This document shows positions 7,745 to 17,669 of a DNA stretch of 42,922 nt, piece by piece (within the stretch, counting starts at the first letter, position 1; the number at the start of each line of letters is the position of its first letter). The stretch is from NCBI GenBank assembly GCA_009775365.1, contig VSPM01000025.1:1-42922 (forward strand), read 5' to 3'. The notes beneath the pieces are model-generated. The model did no database searches. It was not told the origin of the DNA and worked only from the letters and a program-made list of their open reading frames with translations. The stretch comes from Muribaculaceae bacterium. GTDB lineage: Bacteria > Bacteroidota > Bacteroidia > Bacteroidales > Muribaculaceae. A program made the position numbers and the translations under genes.

Positions 7745-10700
7745 ATGCGCATAAAAATTAGCAAAATAGCAAAAGACCTAAATGTCGGAGTGGGCACAGT
7801 GGTTGACTTTCTCGCCAAGCACAACATCATTGTGGAGAATAATCCCAATGCAAGAGTCGACGAGAAGGCCGAGGCTCTACTGATGACAGAATTCAGCAGC
7901 GACAAGGCCGATAAGTCACTTGTGGACAACACTATCGACAAACGAAAAGCAGACAGGAAAGAGAAGGCCGACAGACGGTCTGCCGGCGGCTCTGCCTCTG
8001 GCCCTGTGAGACAGGCCCCGGGTTTGAAAGTGCTCGGCAAAATCGATCTCAGCGCTGCGGGCAGAGGTGGCGCGCGCCCCTCTCAGGAGCAGACAAAGCC
8101 CTCAAAGCCGGAAACTCCGGCCCCGGCATCAGAAACCGTAACCTCTAAGCCGGCTGCGCCCAAGCCGGCAGCCTCGGCGCAGCCTGTGCCGCAGGAGCGT
8201 CGTGAACCTGTTAAAAACGCGGCAGCTGGTGAACAAAAGAATCAGTCTCCGCGCAAGGAGCAGCCCCGCGACATAAAGCCGGCGCAAAAGCCTGTAGAGG
8301 CGGCTCCGGCTCCGCAGGCTCAGCCAAAGGAGGCAAAGCCATCCTTGCCGCGCGACAATGCTCCTCGCAAGGATGACAATTCAAAGCCGGCCGAGGCGAA
8401 GCCTGTTGAAACAAAGCCGGCTGTGAATGCCGATGCCGCAGAAGAGTCAGGAGAAACAACTAAAACAGGAGTGTTCCGTCTGGGCACCCCTCCGGCAGCT
8501 CCGGAACTGAAAGTGCTTGGAAAGATAGACCTTTCAAGCCTTAACCAGTCGACTCGACCCAAGAAACGAGGCCGTGACGAGAGACGTCGCGGAGGCGACA
8601 AAAACCGAGGCGGCGGCGCCGCTCCGGCAGCAGGCGATGCCGGAAATGCCGACCGCAAGAAGCGTAAGCGCATCGGCAAGGAGAAAGTAGATATTGAAAA
8701 GGCTGCGTCGCAACCCGGATTCGGCTCCGACGGAAAGAAAAAGAAAGGTGGCGACCGCCAGGCTTCCCAAGGTGGCGGCTCACAGCCCGGGCAAGGTGGC
8801 GGCGGCGACCGCAAGCGTGGCGACCGCAAGGGAGGCGACCGTCAGAACGGGCGACGCAATGAGCGTCCGCAAAAGCCTGAGACAAGCCAGGAAGATGTGC
8901 AGAAGCAGGTTAAGGAGACTCTTGCTCGCCTCACAAACAAGGCTCCCAAGAAGGGCCTGAAATGGCGTAAAGAGAAAAAAGAGGCCATCCATAACCGTGA
9001 ACTTGAAAACCAGCGCCGTGAGGAGGCTGAAAGCCGAGTGATACAGCTCACGGAGTTTGTGACTGCCAACGACCTTGCAAACCTTATGGAAGTGCCGGTG
9101 AACAATGTCATTGCCACCTGCATGAATCTTGGCGTGATGGTTTCCATCAATCAGCGTCTTGACGCGGAGACAATCAACATTGTGGCCGAAGAGTTCGGAT
9201 TCTCTACAGAATATGTGAGCGCCGACGTGACAGAGGCAATAGCCCCTGAGGAAGACAGCGAGGAAGATCTCTTGCCTCGTCCTCCGATTGTGACAGTCAT
9301 GGGACATGTCGACCATGGCAAGACCTCGCTTCTCGACTATATCCGAAAAGCCAATGTTATTGCCGGCGAGGCAGGTGGCATAACGCAGCATATAGGCGCA
9401 TATAACGTGAAATTGTCTGACGGGCGCCGCATAACATTCCTCGACACTCCGGGCCATGAGGCATTCACCGCCATGCGTGCCCGAGGTGCCAAGGTTACTG
9501 ACCTTGCAATCATCATAGTAGCTGCCGACGACGATGTGATGCCTCAGACAATAGAGGCCATCAACCATGCTTCGGCGGCCGGAGTGCCGATGGTGTTTGC
9601 CATCAACAAGATTGACAAGCCCACTGCAAATCCCGACAAAATCAAGGAAGAGCTCGCCAACATGAACTATCTTGTGGAGGAATGGGGCGGCAAATACCAG
9701 AGCCAGGACATATCGGCCAAGAAGGGCATCGGTGTGGACGAACTTATGGAGAAAGTGTTGCTTGAGGCAGAGCTTCTCGACCTGAAGGCCAACCCCGACC
9801 GTCTTGCGGTGGGTTCTGTAATTGAGTCGAGTCTTGACAAAGGACGCGGATATGTGGCCACAGTGCTCGTGCAGAACGGCACGCTGAAAGTTGGCGACGT
9901 CATACTCGCAGGCACACACTATGGCAAGATAAAGGCCATGTTTAATGAGCGTAACCAGCGCGTCACAGAGGCCGGCCCATCCACTCCGGTGCTTATCCTC
10001 GGTCTAAACGGGGCTCCTACTGCAGGCGACACATTCAATGTGCTTGAGACAGAGCAGGAGGCGCGTGAGATTGCCGCCAAGCGCGAGCAGCTGCAGCGCG
10101 AGCTCGGTCTGCGCACCAAGAAGCGTCCGGGTCTTGAAGAACTTGGCCGCCGCCGTGCTCTCAATGATTTCCATGAGCTCAACCTTGTGGTGAAAGGTGA
10201 TGTCGACGGTTCAGTTGAGGCATTGTCAGATTCGCTCATCAAACTCTCTACGCCCGAGATTCAGGTCAACGTGCTTCATAAGGGAGTCGGCGCTATCTCG
10301 GAGAGCGATGTGACGCTCGCAGCGGCTTCTGATGCCATTATTATCGGATTCCAGGTGCGTCCTTCAGGCGCGGCACGCAAGGAGGCTGAGAAAGAAGGCG
10401 TCGAGATTCGTCTGTATTCGGTGATCTATAAGGCAATCGAAGAAGTGAAAGACGCCATGGAGGGTCTTCTTTCTCCCGAAATCAAAGAGGAAATCACAGG
10501 CACAGCCGAAGTGCTTCAGACCTATCACATCTCGAAAGTGGGCACAATTGCCGGCGCAATTGTGCGTGACGGCAAGATCAAGAGCAGAAGCAAAGTGCGC
10601 GTGATTCGCGACGGCATCGTGATCTACACCGGCGAACTTGGCTCGCTCAAGCGTTTCAAAGATGATGTGAAAGAAGTGGTTTCAGGCTATGACTGCGGTC

Positions 10701-10783
10701 TTTCCGTGCAGGGATATAATGACATCCGTGAGGGCGACCTTATTGAGGCATACGAAGAAGTTGAAGTTAAGAAATCGCTCTGA
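7745..10783 (+). CDS. infB: Translation initiation factor IF-2
   Basis: A 1012-residue GTPase that delivers initiator fMet-tRNA to the 30S subunit and promotes 50S joining. An IF2_N module occupies residues 1-55. A long, charged Lys/Pro/Ala/Gly-rich linker follows to about 420, with the repeated phrase LKVLGKIDLS near 97 and 256. The second IF2_N module (LTEFVTANDLANLMEVPVNN) is near 435-490. The G domain shows GHVDHGKTS (about 519), GGITQHIGAY, DTPGHEAF, NKID and SAKKGIG. Domains II-IV follow, with VKGDVDGSVEALSDSL and the C-terminal EVLQTYHISKVGTIAGAIV. The stop TGA overlaps the folK start by one base, implying coupled translation. Confidence 0.97.
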   Translation: MRIKISKIAKDLNVGVGTVVDFLAKHNIIVENNPNARVDEKAEALLMTEFSSDKADKSLVDNTIDKRKADRKEKADRRSAGGSASGPVRQAPGLKVLGKIDLSAAGRGGARPSQEQTKPSKPETPAPASETVTSKPAAPKPAASAQPVPQERREPVKNAAAGEQKNQSPRKEQPRDIKPAQKPVEAAPAPQAQPKEAKPSLPRDNAPRKDDNSKPAEAKPVETKPAVNADAAEESGETTKTGVFRLGTPPAAPELKVLGKIDLSSLNQSTRPKKRGRDERRRGGDKNRGGGAAPAAGDAGNADRKKRKRIGKEKVDIEKAASQPGFGSDGKKKKGGDRQASQGGGSQPGQGGGGDRKRGDRKGGDRQNGRRNERPQKPETSQEDVQKQVKETLARLTNKAPKKGLKWRKEKKEAIHNRELENQRREEAESRVIQLTEFVTANDLANLMEVPVNNVIATCMNLGVMVSINQRLDAETINIVAEEFGFSTEYVSADVTEAIAPEEDSEEDLLPRPPIVTVMGHVDHGKTSLLDYIRKANVIAGEAGGITQHIGAYNVKLSDGRRITFLDTPGHEAFTAMRARGAKVTDLAIIIVAADDDVMPQTIEAINHASAAGVPMVFAINKIDKPTANPDKIKEELANMNYLVEEWGGKYQSQDISAKKGIGVDELMEKVLLEAELLDLKANPDRLAVGSVIESSLDKGRGYVATVLVQNGTLKVGDVILAGTHYGKIKAMFNERNQRVTEAGPSTPVLILGLNGAPTAGDTFNVLETEQEAREIAAKREQLQRELGLRTKKRPGLEELGRRRALNDFHELNLVVKGDVDGSVEALSDSLIKLSTPEIQVNVLHKGVGAISESDVTLAAASDAIIIGFQVRPSGAARKEAEKEGVEIRLYSVIYKAIEEVKDAMEGLLSPEIKEEITGTAEVLQTYHISKVGTIAGAIVRDGKIKSRSKVRVIRDGIVIYTGELGSLKRFKDDVKEVVSGYDCGLSVQGYNDIREGDLIEAYEEVEVKKSL

Positions 10784-11286
10784 TGGCATTTGTAATGATA
10801 AATATCGGGAGCAATCTCGGAAACCGCCGTCTTAACCTCAGCCGTGCCATGCGCATGATTGGAGAAGAGTTCGGCGCGTTTGAAATAAGTCATGTGGTGG
10901 AGTCAGCCCCTTCGGGGTTTGACTCCACCAATTCTTTTTTGAATCTCGGAATGGCTTTTCATTCTGAATTGTCTCCACTTAAAATCCTGAGGAAACTGCA
11001 GGGAATAGAGAAAAAGATATCGCCCGCCTCACACAGAGACTCAGAAGGACGCTATATCGACAGGGAGATTGATATTGACATAATTGCAATAGATTCAGAA
11101 ATTATCGACACTCCGGAGTTGACACTGCCTCACCCCCGCATGGCGGAACGTGATTTTGTGCTGGTGCCAATGGAGGAGCTTGCCCCGGGGTGGACACATC
11201 CTGTCACCGGCCTTACCCCCACAGAGATGCTTGGTATGCTCGCTCCCGACAGCGATAAAAGCGACGGGGGTGAAAATCAGAAATAG
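10783..11286 (+). CDS. folK: HPPK (folate pathway pyrophosphokinase)
   Basis: A 167-residue 2-amino-4-hydroxy-6-hydroxymethyldihydropteridine diphosphokinase. It transfers pyrophosphate from ATP to the pterin alcohol in folate synthesis. Family motifs are in order: INIGSNLGNRRLNLSRAM at residues 4-21, SGFDSTNSFLNLGMAF at about 44-60, GRYIDREIDIDIIAID with metal-binding Asp residues near 87-102, and LTLPHPRMAERDFVLVPMEEL near 110-130. It overlaps infB by one base, so translation is probably coupled. A very strong hairpin plus T-run lies inside the coding region at 10895-10940 and could stop most transcripts leaving infB. The protein itself looks intact and of normal length. Confidence 0.93.
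   Translation: MAFVMINIGSNLGNRRLNLSRAMRMIGEEFGAFEISHVVESAPSGFDSTNSFLNLGMAFHSELSPLKILRKLQGIEKKISPASHRDSEGRYIDREIDIDIIAIDSEIIDTPELTLPHPRMAERDFVLVPMEELAPGWTHPVTGLTPTEMLGMLAPDSDKSDGGENQK
10895..10940 (+). terminator. Intrinsic terminator inside folK
   Basis: TGGTGGAGTCA (10895-10905) pairs perfectly with TGACTCCACCA (10920-10930). An inner CCCC (10907-10910)/GGGG (10914-10917) closes a TTC loop. The hairpin is followed by ATTCTTTTTT. The whole lies about 110 nt into folK, on the coding strand. Confidence 0.7.
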
Positions 11287-11372
11287 CGTGATTTATTAGC
11301 CGAGACAGCACAAGTCCTTGCCCGCAACATGGAAAGAGAGTCATTCTCATATGCGTGGAATCTATGTTAGAA

Positions 11373-12116
11373 ATGAAGAAATTTATATTGGTCGAAGGGA
11401 ATGTCCTTTCTCTTGTGAATGAAAACGGCAGGTTAAGGTTTCCGGAAGGTGATGAGATTGAGGTGTCGTCTGATGCTGAACCCTTCTGTTTCGGAGATTA
11501 TATCGCATGCCCGGCTGATAAAGTTTCCAGTGAATGCAGTTTAGAGCCCGCAGGGGTGAGGGAGGCTTGGAAATTCTTATCGGAAGAGGAGTATGCCGCT
11601 GTGGTGAAAGGTGCGGAGCTTCTGCATTGGAGCGAGTCGGAGCGTTTTTGCGGCCGCGATGGCTCAAGGCTGGAGAGAGCGGGCGTGATAAGCAAGCGTT
11701 GCCCCGAATGCGGAAGCGAATATTTCCCTCGTCTTAACCCTGCAATTGTTGTGCTTGTGAAGAGGGGAGACGAGGCGCTTCTTGTTCATGCCAGAAATTT
11801 TAGAGGCGACATGATGGCCCTTGTGGCGGGTTTTGTGGAGACCGGAGAGACACTTGAAGAGTGTGTGGTGCGCGAGATAAAGGAGGAAACCACCCTTGAC
11901 GTGCGAAATGTGAGATACATAGGGAGCCAGTCATGGCCGTTCCCTCATCAGCTCATGATAGGTTTCACAGCCGACTATGCCGGCGGAGAAATAGACTTTG
12001 CCGACGGAGAACTTTCTGACGGCAGGTTCTTTAGCCGCGACAGAGTGCCGGAGCTGCCCACGATGCCCTCTTTGTCGCGCCGAATAATCGACCTTTGGAT
12101 AGAGGGAAAGATTTGA
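11373..12116 (+). CDS. nudC: NAD(+) diphosphatase NudC (Nudix, zinc ribbon)
   Basis: A 247-residue Nudix hydrolase that splits NAD(H) into NMN(H) and AMP; NudC enzymes also remove NAD caps from RNA. A zinc ribbon is visible as CGRDGSRLE then CPECGSEYFPRLNPA near residues 90-120. The Nudix box GFVETGETLEECVVREIKEET follows near 149-169. The NudC signature SQSWPFPHQLMIGF is near 183-196. The reading frame opens at a GTG (11355), with in-frame ATGs at 11364 and 11373. I chose the last because the usual MKK start fits best, but none has a clear ribosome-binding site. It lies 86 bp after folK on the same strand. Confidence 0.9.
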   Translation: MKKFILVEGNVLSLVNENGRLRFPEGDEIEVSSDAEPFCFGDYIACPADKVSSECSLEPAGVREAWKFLSEEEYAAVVKGAELLHWSESERFCGRDGSRLERAGVISKRCPECGSEYFPRLNPAIVVLVKRGDEALLVHARNFRGDMMALVAGFVETGETLEECVVREIKEETTLDVRNVRYIGSQSWPFPHQLMIGFTADYAGGEIDFADGELSDGRFFSRDRVPELPTMPSLSRRIIDLWIEGKI

Positions 12117-12176
12117 TAGAATGTTAAAAACTTTTAGACTTTAGCCAGCGTTAATAGAATTGAACGGCGGAAATGT

Positions 12177-12207
12177 TTTGCCAAAGACTTAATAAGAGTT
12201 AAATTTG
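12177..12207 (+). promoter_or_regulatory. Promoter of the VanZ-like gene
   Basis: TTTG at 12177-12180 and TAAATTTG at 12200-12207, 19 bp apart, are a consensus promoter. The start codon is at 12212, so the RNA would begin at or next to the ATG (see findings). Confidence 0.7.
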
Positions 12208-12211
12208 CAAT

Positions 12212-12619
12212 ATGGAAAAATTAAGAGCGGCTCTTTCACGACTTCCACAATGGGTGTTCACTGCGGCTACCACTCTTCTGATTCTTTGGCTCACGCTCGC
12301 TCCCGACCCACTGGGAGACGATGCCCCCACACTTTTCCCGGGCGCGGATAAAATCGTGCATGCCATAATGTTTGGGTTCCTGACAACCATGATTCTCCTT
12401 GACACAGAGAGAAAGCGCGGTTGGATCCAGTTGCCGGCTGTCAGGATTGTGAGCGCGGCTGTTGCATCAGCTCTTCTGGGAGCATTGATAGAGGTGGCGC
12501 AGCTCGAGATGGAAATGGGAAGAGGGTTTGAATGGGCCGACATGGTCGCCGATGCAACAGGTGCCGCCCTGTGTGGCTGCGGATGGAAAATGTTGCAGCG
12601 CCATTGGAGCGTGAACTGA
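12212..12619 (+). CDS. VanZ-family membrane protein
   Basis: A 135-residue integral membrane protein with the VanZ pattern. The first transmembrane helix is at about residues 15-30 (TTLLILWLTLAPDP). The signature DKIVHAIMFGFLT is at about 46-58. A helix of small residues follows (VSAAVASALLGALIEVAQL), then FEWADMVADATGAALCGC. In this family the short Asp/His-bearing loops are conserved, but the biochemical role is not settled; vanZ itself raises teicoplanin resistance. Nothing nearby points to antibiotic resistance, and small VanZ-like genes are common household genes in Bacteroidetes. The transcript appears to be leaderless. tamB starts 68 bp downstream and may be read from the same promoter. 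Confidence 0.85.
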   Translation: MEKLRAALSRLPQWVFTAATTLLILWLTLAPDPLGDDAPTLFPGADKIVHAIMFGFLTTMILLDTERKRGWIQLPAVRIVSAAVASALLGALIEVAQLEMEMGRGFEWADMVADATGAALCGCGWKMLQRHWSVN

Positions 12620-12686
12620 AGAAAAACAATCAGAATGCAGGGTAATGTCCTGAAACGGAGAACAGAACTATCAAACAGATTCCACA

Positions 12687-15600
12687 ATGTCTGAAGAAAT
12701 CAAAAACAATATCCCGGAAGATACTCAATCCGCTAATGCCGCGCCTAAAGATAGTGGCGCCAAAGAAGAAACGGCGGGAAAGAAACGGCGTCGCCTTATT
12801 CGCCCCACATGGCTTCGCGTAACGCTAAAGACGCTGATGTGGATATTTGTGGTTTTGCTTCTGGTGCCTGTTTTGCTTTATGTGCCTCCGGTTCAGACAT
12901 TGGTGAAAAACATAGCCTGCAACGTGGTTTATAAATCCACGGGCATGAAGATAACTGTCGACAAATTCCGTTTGAAATGGCCGGCTGATGTATCGCTTCA
13001 GGGAGTGACAGTGATTGAGGCGAGCGGCGACACAATGGTCAACGCAAAGGAGGTTATTGCCGATGTCAAGCTCAGGCCACTGTTGAATCTCGATGTCGAC
13101 ATCAACAGGCTTAGGCTGATTGAGGGCTATTATCGCATGGTTTCGCCCGACTCATCCATGATTCTAAAGGTTCGCGCCGGGATGCTTGAAGTTGACGACA
13201 AGAGCTTCGCGAATATAGCCGAGAGTGAGATTAACCTCAACAAGGCGTCGCTCAAAGATGGCAGCCTGTCTCTTTATATGAATGTGTGGAAGCAGCAGAG
13301 CACCCTGCCAGACTCAACATCCGCTCCATTTCTTATAAAAGCCAATGATTTGAAGTTGGAGAATTTCAATTTCAATATGTCGATGCTTCCCACGATCGAC
13401 ACCTTGATGCTCTCCACCCGCAATATAGTGATTCGAAAGGGTGTGGTAGACCTCAGAAAGAACATCGTGACTGCCTCTTATCTTGGCACGTCTGACGGAG
13501 AAGTGACATATCTGACCCCGACCCCTGAATATATTGCCGATCATCCTGCCCCTGCTCCCGACACTACAAAAGTGGCTACCCCTCCGATGGTGATAAAGGG
13601 CGACACTGTGGCGTTGGATAGGTTCAAGGCAGTTTATGCGGTGAAAGATGCCAAGCCACTCCCCGGATTCGACCCCTCATATATAGAAGTCAGCGATGTG
13701 GCGGTTGCTCTCAATGATTTCTATAATGCGGCCTCGACAGTGATTCTTCCTATTTCGCGAATTGAGGCGAAAGAGAGGAGCGGACTTCAGATTGTGAAAG
13801 GAAGCGGCCGGGTGAATGTTGATTCCACCGGTCTTGCGCTCCATGACCTTAATGTAAAGACGCTTTATTCAGATCTCACGGCGAGTGCGGCTGTGCCCTT
13901 TGCGCTTATGGAAATGAAGCCACAGGCAATAGTAAATGCTGTGGCCAAAGGGATCATAGGATTCCCGGATGTGGAGGCATTCATGCCTGTTCTGAAGACA
14001 TACACGAGCAAATTGCCGAAAAGGTCGCCTCTGAATTTCGACCTTTATGCAGAAGGCACGCTCGAAGACGTGGTTATCCCGCGCCTTAAAGCGGCAATTC
14101 CGGGAGTGTTTGCAATCGATGCCTCAGGCTCCGCCCGTAACGCACTTGATTTCAAAAAACTGCAAGCGGAACTTGATTTTGACGGAAGTGTGACCAATCC
14201 CGGCGTGGTTGACAATCTTTTAGGCAATGTAGGTTTTAAGATGCCATCGCTAAGCCTGAAGGGGCGTGCCACAGCAGAGAGCCAGAACTATGCCGCCAAT
14301 TTCAATCTTCTTTCATCGGCCGGCGACCTTGCTGCCGACGGCAAAGTCGGAATGACGTCAGAAAACTACTACGCCAATCTCAATCTCCACAATGTGAATG
14401 TGGCTCATTTCATGCCTTCTCTTGGAATCGGAAAAGTCACGGCTTCAGTTGAGGCCAGGGGAAGAGGTTTCAATCCCACGAAGCCGAGCGCCGGGACTGA
14501 CGTGAAACTTGATGTCAATTCTCTTGTGTATCATAAGCAGACATTGCGAGACATCGTGGCTGATGTCTCGCTTAAAGATGGTGTATATAATGTCAATGCC
14601 TTGTCGGGCAATCCGGATGCCAAGTTCCGTCTTGACGGCACGGGGACTCTGGCTCCTGACCTTTACACTTTCGACATCACTGCATGGCTCGACAATATTG
14701 ACCTTTATGCTCTTGGACTGACTCCGGAGGCAAACCACGGGAAAGGGGAAATATATATTACCGGCAGCGCGAGCCCGGAGAAGTGGATATATGACGCCGA
14801 CCTTAAGCTCAATAACTTTGAATGGACTTCAGGAAATCAGTATTTCTCTTTGCCCGGAGCATTGACTGCTGACTTGAAGAGCGCGGCCGACATGGTTGCC
14901 GCACGCATTGATGCAGACCGCACCAGTGTGGAGTTTAACAGCGGCGCTGGCATACAGTCGTGGATGAAGGCGTTCACGGAGGTAAGTGATTCGGTGGCTC
15001 TTCAGATAGCCCGCCGCGACCTTAACGTAGAGGGTCTTCAGAAGGCTATCCCTTCATTCTCATTGGATGTGAACGCTTCCGGTCGCGGCCTTGTGGGGCA
15101 GTATCTGCGCACAATGGGCATGAGCATGGACACTATTTATGCCAATGTGGCCAACGATTCTTTGCTCCGTGGAGAAATAGGGGCTGTTGAGATAGCCAAC
15201 GGCTCCACACGAGCCGACACGATAACCTTTGATTTTAAGCAGCGAGGCCGTCTTCTTGGCTATCATGCACATATGGGAAATCGTCAGAACAACCCGATTG
15301 GAGATTTTGCGGATGTCAATGTCAACGGATATGTCGGTTCCAACCGTATGCTTGTGTCGCTCACACAGAAAAACCAGAAAGGGGAGACAGGCTACCGCCT
15401 TGGTATGACCGGAGCTTTCCTCGATTCGATAGTGACAGTGCACTTCACTCCGTTGAAGGCTACAATCGCCTATCTTCCCTGGCAGCTTAACGATGACAAC
15501 CATGTTGACTTCAATTTCAAAAACAAGCATATCAACGCCAATCTTGAAGCGAGGAGCAATGAGAGCGGCATCCTGCTGCAGACACAGTTAGGCAAGGCAG

Positions 15601-17669
15601 GAAACGACGAGCTCCATGTAGTGCTCGACAACATCAGGATTCAGGACTTCCTTCGGATGTCGGTGTTTGCACCACCTCTCACCGCCTCGGTAGACGCTGA
15701 CCTTAATGTGGGCTACACACAGAGCTGGATCTATGGTGGCGGCTCGATAGATGTGTCGGATTTTACATACGACAAACTTCGTGTAGGTGATTTCAGCCTT
15801 GGCCTTAAAGCAGGGCGAAATGACGACGGCTCTACCGGAGCGAGGGCCACGCTGAACGTTGACGGTCATGATGCGCTTCTGGCGAAAATGATGCTTGTGC
15901 CTGATTCAGTCACCAAGGCGCTTACCGCCAAGACAATGAGTGTGGAACTCACGCGCTTCCCTCTGTATATTGCCAATGCGTTTCTTGGGGCGGATGTGGC
16001 CAAACTTTCCGGCTATCTCAACGGCAAGATGGCAATGACGGGCAATTTATCCGAGCCTTTGCTCAACGGCAGTCTCGGGTGTGACTCAGTTGGTGTGTTT
16101 GTGCCGATGATTGGCTCGTCGCTTACATTTGGCAATGACTCAATCACTGTGGCCGACAATATACTTCGTTTCAACGGATTTGACATATGGGGAGCCAATA
16201 ATAATCCGATAGTGCTCAACGGAAGCGTGAATGCCGAGAAGTTCAGTGACGTGTCGTTCGACCTCAATCTGAAGGCGGAAGATTTCCAGCTTGTCAACAA
16301 CGACAAGAAGTCTCGGAGCGATGTCTATGGCAAAGTGTTTTTCGACCTTGATGCCACGGCAAAGGGTCCCATGGCGCATTTCAGCATAAATGGTAATCTG
16401 AATGTGCTGTCAAACACTGATGTGACGTATTCAATTCCGGCCACAACAGCGGCACTTGCCCAGCAAGACATGGATGGCGTTGTGAAATTTGTGAATTTCA
16501 ATGACACGGCTCAGATTGTGAAGGTCGACACGGTGGCTCCTGCCATGTCAATGAGAATCGTGGCAGGGCTCACCATAGAGCCGGGCACACAGGTGAGCGT
16601 GCTGTATCCGGGTTCGAACACCACCGGTTCGGCTAACGTTTCACTGAGCCCAAGCGGCACTCTGAATTATTTCCAGAACTTTATGGGAGATATGAAATTG
16701 AACGGCCAGCTTTATCTTGGCAACGGCTCCGCCACCTATAAAATGCCCATGATGGCAGGTTCCAAGAAATTCACGTTTAAACCGGAGAGCAATGTGTCGT
16801 GGAGCGGTGATATCATGAACCCTAAGCTCAATATTTCAGCCACAGATGTGATAAAGACCAATCTGTTGGAAAACGGCAACTCTCGCCTGGTCAATTTCAA
16901 TGTGATTCTGAATGTGACCAACACTCTGTCTTCTCCGAAAGTGCTCTTCGATCTCTCCACCGAAGACGACATGAGCGTAGAGAACGACCTTATGTCGATG
17001 AGCCCTGACCAGAGAAGCGCGGCAGCCATGAATCTTCTGATCACCGGCCAATATTCCGGACAGGGTGTGAAGACGGCAAGCAGCGACCTTATCCAAGGCA
17101 CATTATATAATGTGCTTACGTCGGGAGTGAACAGTTTCCTTGCCAATCATGTGAAAGGTGTTGACCTCAGTTTCGGAGTCAATCAATATGACAAGACTGT
17201 CAACGGTCAGACCGGAAGCACTACAAGCTACAGTTACACGATGTCGAAATCATTGTTCGACAACCGCTTCAAGATTTCTGTGGGAGGCAACTACACCACA
17301 GACGCTTCTGCTGATGAAAACTTCTCGGAGAATCTGATCAGCGACATATCGTTCGAGTATATACTCAAGCAGACAAGCAGTGTCACCATGTATGCAAGAC
17401 TGTTCCGCCACACAGGCTACGAGAGCATTCTTGAAGGCGAGATAACCGAGACGGGTGTGGGTTTCGTGATGAAGCGTCGTCTTTCCGACCTTCGCCAGCT
17501 ATTCAATTTCAAGAGCCGTGACCCCAAGAACGATAGCGAAGACAATAAGAATCCTTCCGACACCACCGGCCACGGGAAGGAATACCGCAGCGCCCTTCTG
17601 AGAAAAGAAGAGGGGGTGAAGCCTGATTCCATATCCATAAAACAACAGGAAGAAAACTATGAAAAATAA
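12687..17669 (+). CDS. tamB: TamB-family translocation/assembly protein (DUF490)
   Basis: A 1660-residue AsmA/TamB-type protein. After a basic cytosolic tail (KKRRRLIRPTWLR) there is one inner-membrane helix at about residues 48-68 (LMWIFVVLLLVPVLLYVPPV). A long periplasmic body of repeating beta-rich segments follows. The last ~350 residues match the TamB C-terminal DUF490 domain, with YLGNGSATYKMPM, LLITGQY and SSYSYTMSKSLFDNRFKISVGG near the end. Proteins of this class bridge the inner membrane to an outer-membrane Omp85 partner. They form a hydrophobic groove linked to lipid transport and insertion of outer-membrane proteins. The stop overlaps the start of tamL by 11 bp, the expected partnership in Bacteroidetes. 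Confidence 0.92.
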   Translation: MSEEIKNNIPEDTQSANAAPKDSGAKEETAGKKRRRLIRPTWLRVTLKTLMWIFVVLLLVPVLLYVPPVQTLVKNIACNVVYKSTGMKITVDKFRLKWPADVSLQGVTVIEASGDTMVNAKEVIADVKLRPLLNLDVDINRLRLIEGYYRMVSPDSSMILKVRAGMLEVDDKSFANIAESEINLNKASLKDGSLSLYMNVWKQQSTLPDSTSAPFLIKANDLKLENFNFNMSMLPTIDTLMLSTRNIVIRKGVVDLRKNIVTASYLGTSDGEVTYLTPTPEYIADHPAPAPDTTKVATPPMVIKGDTVALDRFKAVYAVKDAKPLPGFDPSYIEVSDVAVALNDFYNAASTVILPISRIEAKERSGLQIVKGSGRVNVDSTGLALHDLNVKTLYSDLTASAAVPFALMEMKPQAIVNAVAKGIIGFPDVEAFMPVLKTYTSKLPKRSPLNFDLYAEGTLEDVVIPRLKAAIPGVFAIDASGSARNALDFKKLQAELDFDGSVTNPGVVDNLLGNVGFKMPSLSLKGRATAESQNYAANFNLLSSAGDLAADGKVGMTSENYYANLNLHNVNVAHFMPSLGIGKVTASVEARGRGFNPTKPSAGTDVKLDVNSLVYHKQTLRDIVADVSLKDGVYNVNALSGNPDAKFRLDGTGTLAPDLYTFDITAWLDNIDLYALGLTPEANHGKGEIYITGSASPEKWIYDADLKLNNFEWTSGNQYFSLPGALTADLKSAADMVAARIDADRTSVEFNSGAGIQSWMKAFTEVSDSVALQIARRDLNVEGLQKAIPSFSLDVNASGRGLVGQYLRTMGMSMDTIYANVANDSLLRGEIGAVEIANGSTRADTITFDFKQRGRLLGYHAHMGNRQNNPIGDFADVNVNGYVGSNRMLVSLTQKNQKGETGYRLGMTGAFLDSIVTVHFTPLKATIAYLPWQLNDDNHVDFNFKNKHINANLEARSNESGILLQTQLGKAGNDELHVVLDNIRIQDFLRMSVFAPPLTASVDADLNVGYTQSWIYGGGSIDVSDFTYDKLRVGDFSLGLKAGRNDDGSTGARATLNVDGHDALLAKMMLVPDSVTKALTAKTMSVELTRFPLYIANAFLGADVAKLSGYLNGKMAMTGNLSEPLLNGSLGCDSVGVFVPMIGSSLTFGNDSITVADNILRFNGFDIWGANNNPIVLNGSVNAEKFSDVSFDLNLKAEDFQLVNNDKKSRSDVYGKVFFDLDATAKGPMAHFSINGNLNVLSNTDVTYSIPATTAALAQQDMDGVVKFVNFNDTAQIVKVDTVAPAMSMRIVAGLTIEPGTQVSVLYPGSNTTGSANVSLSPSGTLNYFQNFMGDMKLNGQLYLGNGSATYKMPMMAGSKKFTFKPESNVSWSGDIMNPKLNISATDVIKTNLLENGNSRLVNFNVILNVTNTLSSPKVLFDLSTEDDMSVENDLMSMSPDQRSAAAMNLLITGQYSGQGVKTASSDLIQGTLYNVLTSGVNSFLANHVKGVDLSFGVNQYDKTVNGQTGSTTSYSYTMSKSLFDNRFKISVGGNYTTDASADENFSENLISDISFEYILKQTSSVTMYARLFRHTGYESILEGEITETGVGFVMKRRLSDLRQLFNFKSRDPKNDSEDNKNPSDTTGHGKEYRSALLRKEEGVKPDSISIKQQEENYEK

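Noticed and set aside
8320..8829. Long minus-strand open frame opposite infB
   Set aside because: It is the complement of the GC-rich, low-complexity IF-2 linker; composition (Arg/Pro/Ser runs) reflects the sense strand, and no start signal or family match is visible.
8780..9919. 379-codon minus-strand frame opposite infB
   Set aside because: Lies across the conserved IF-2 G domain; an antisense shadow due to codon bias.
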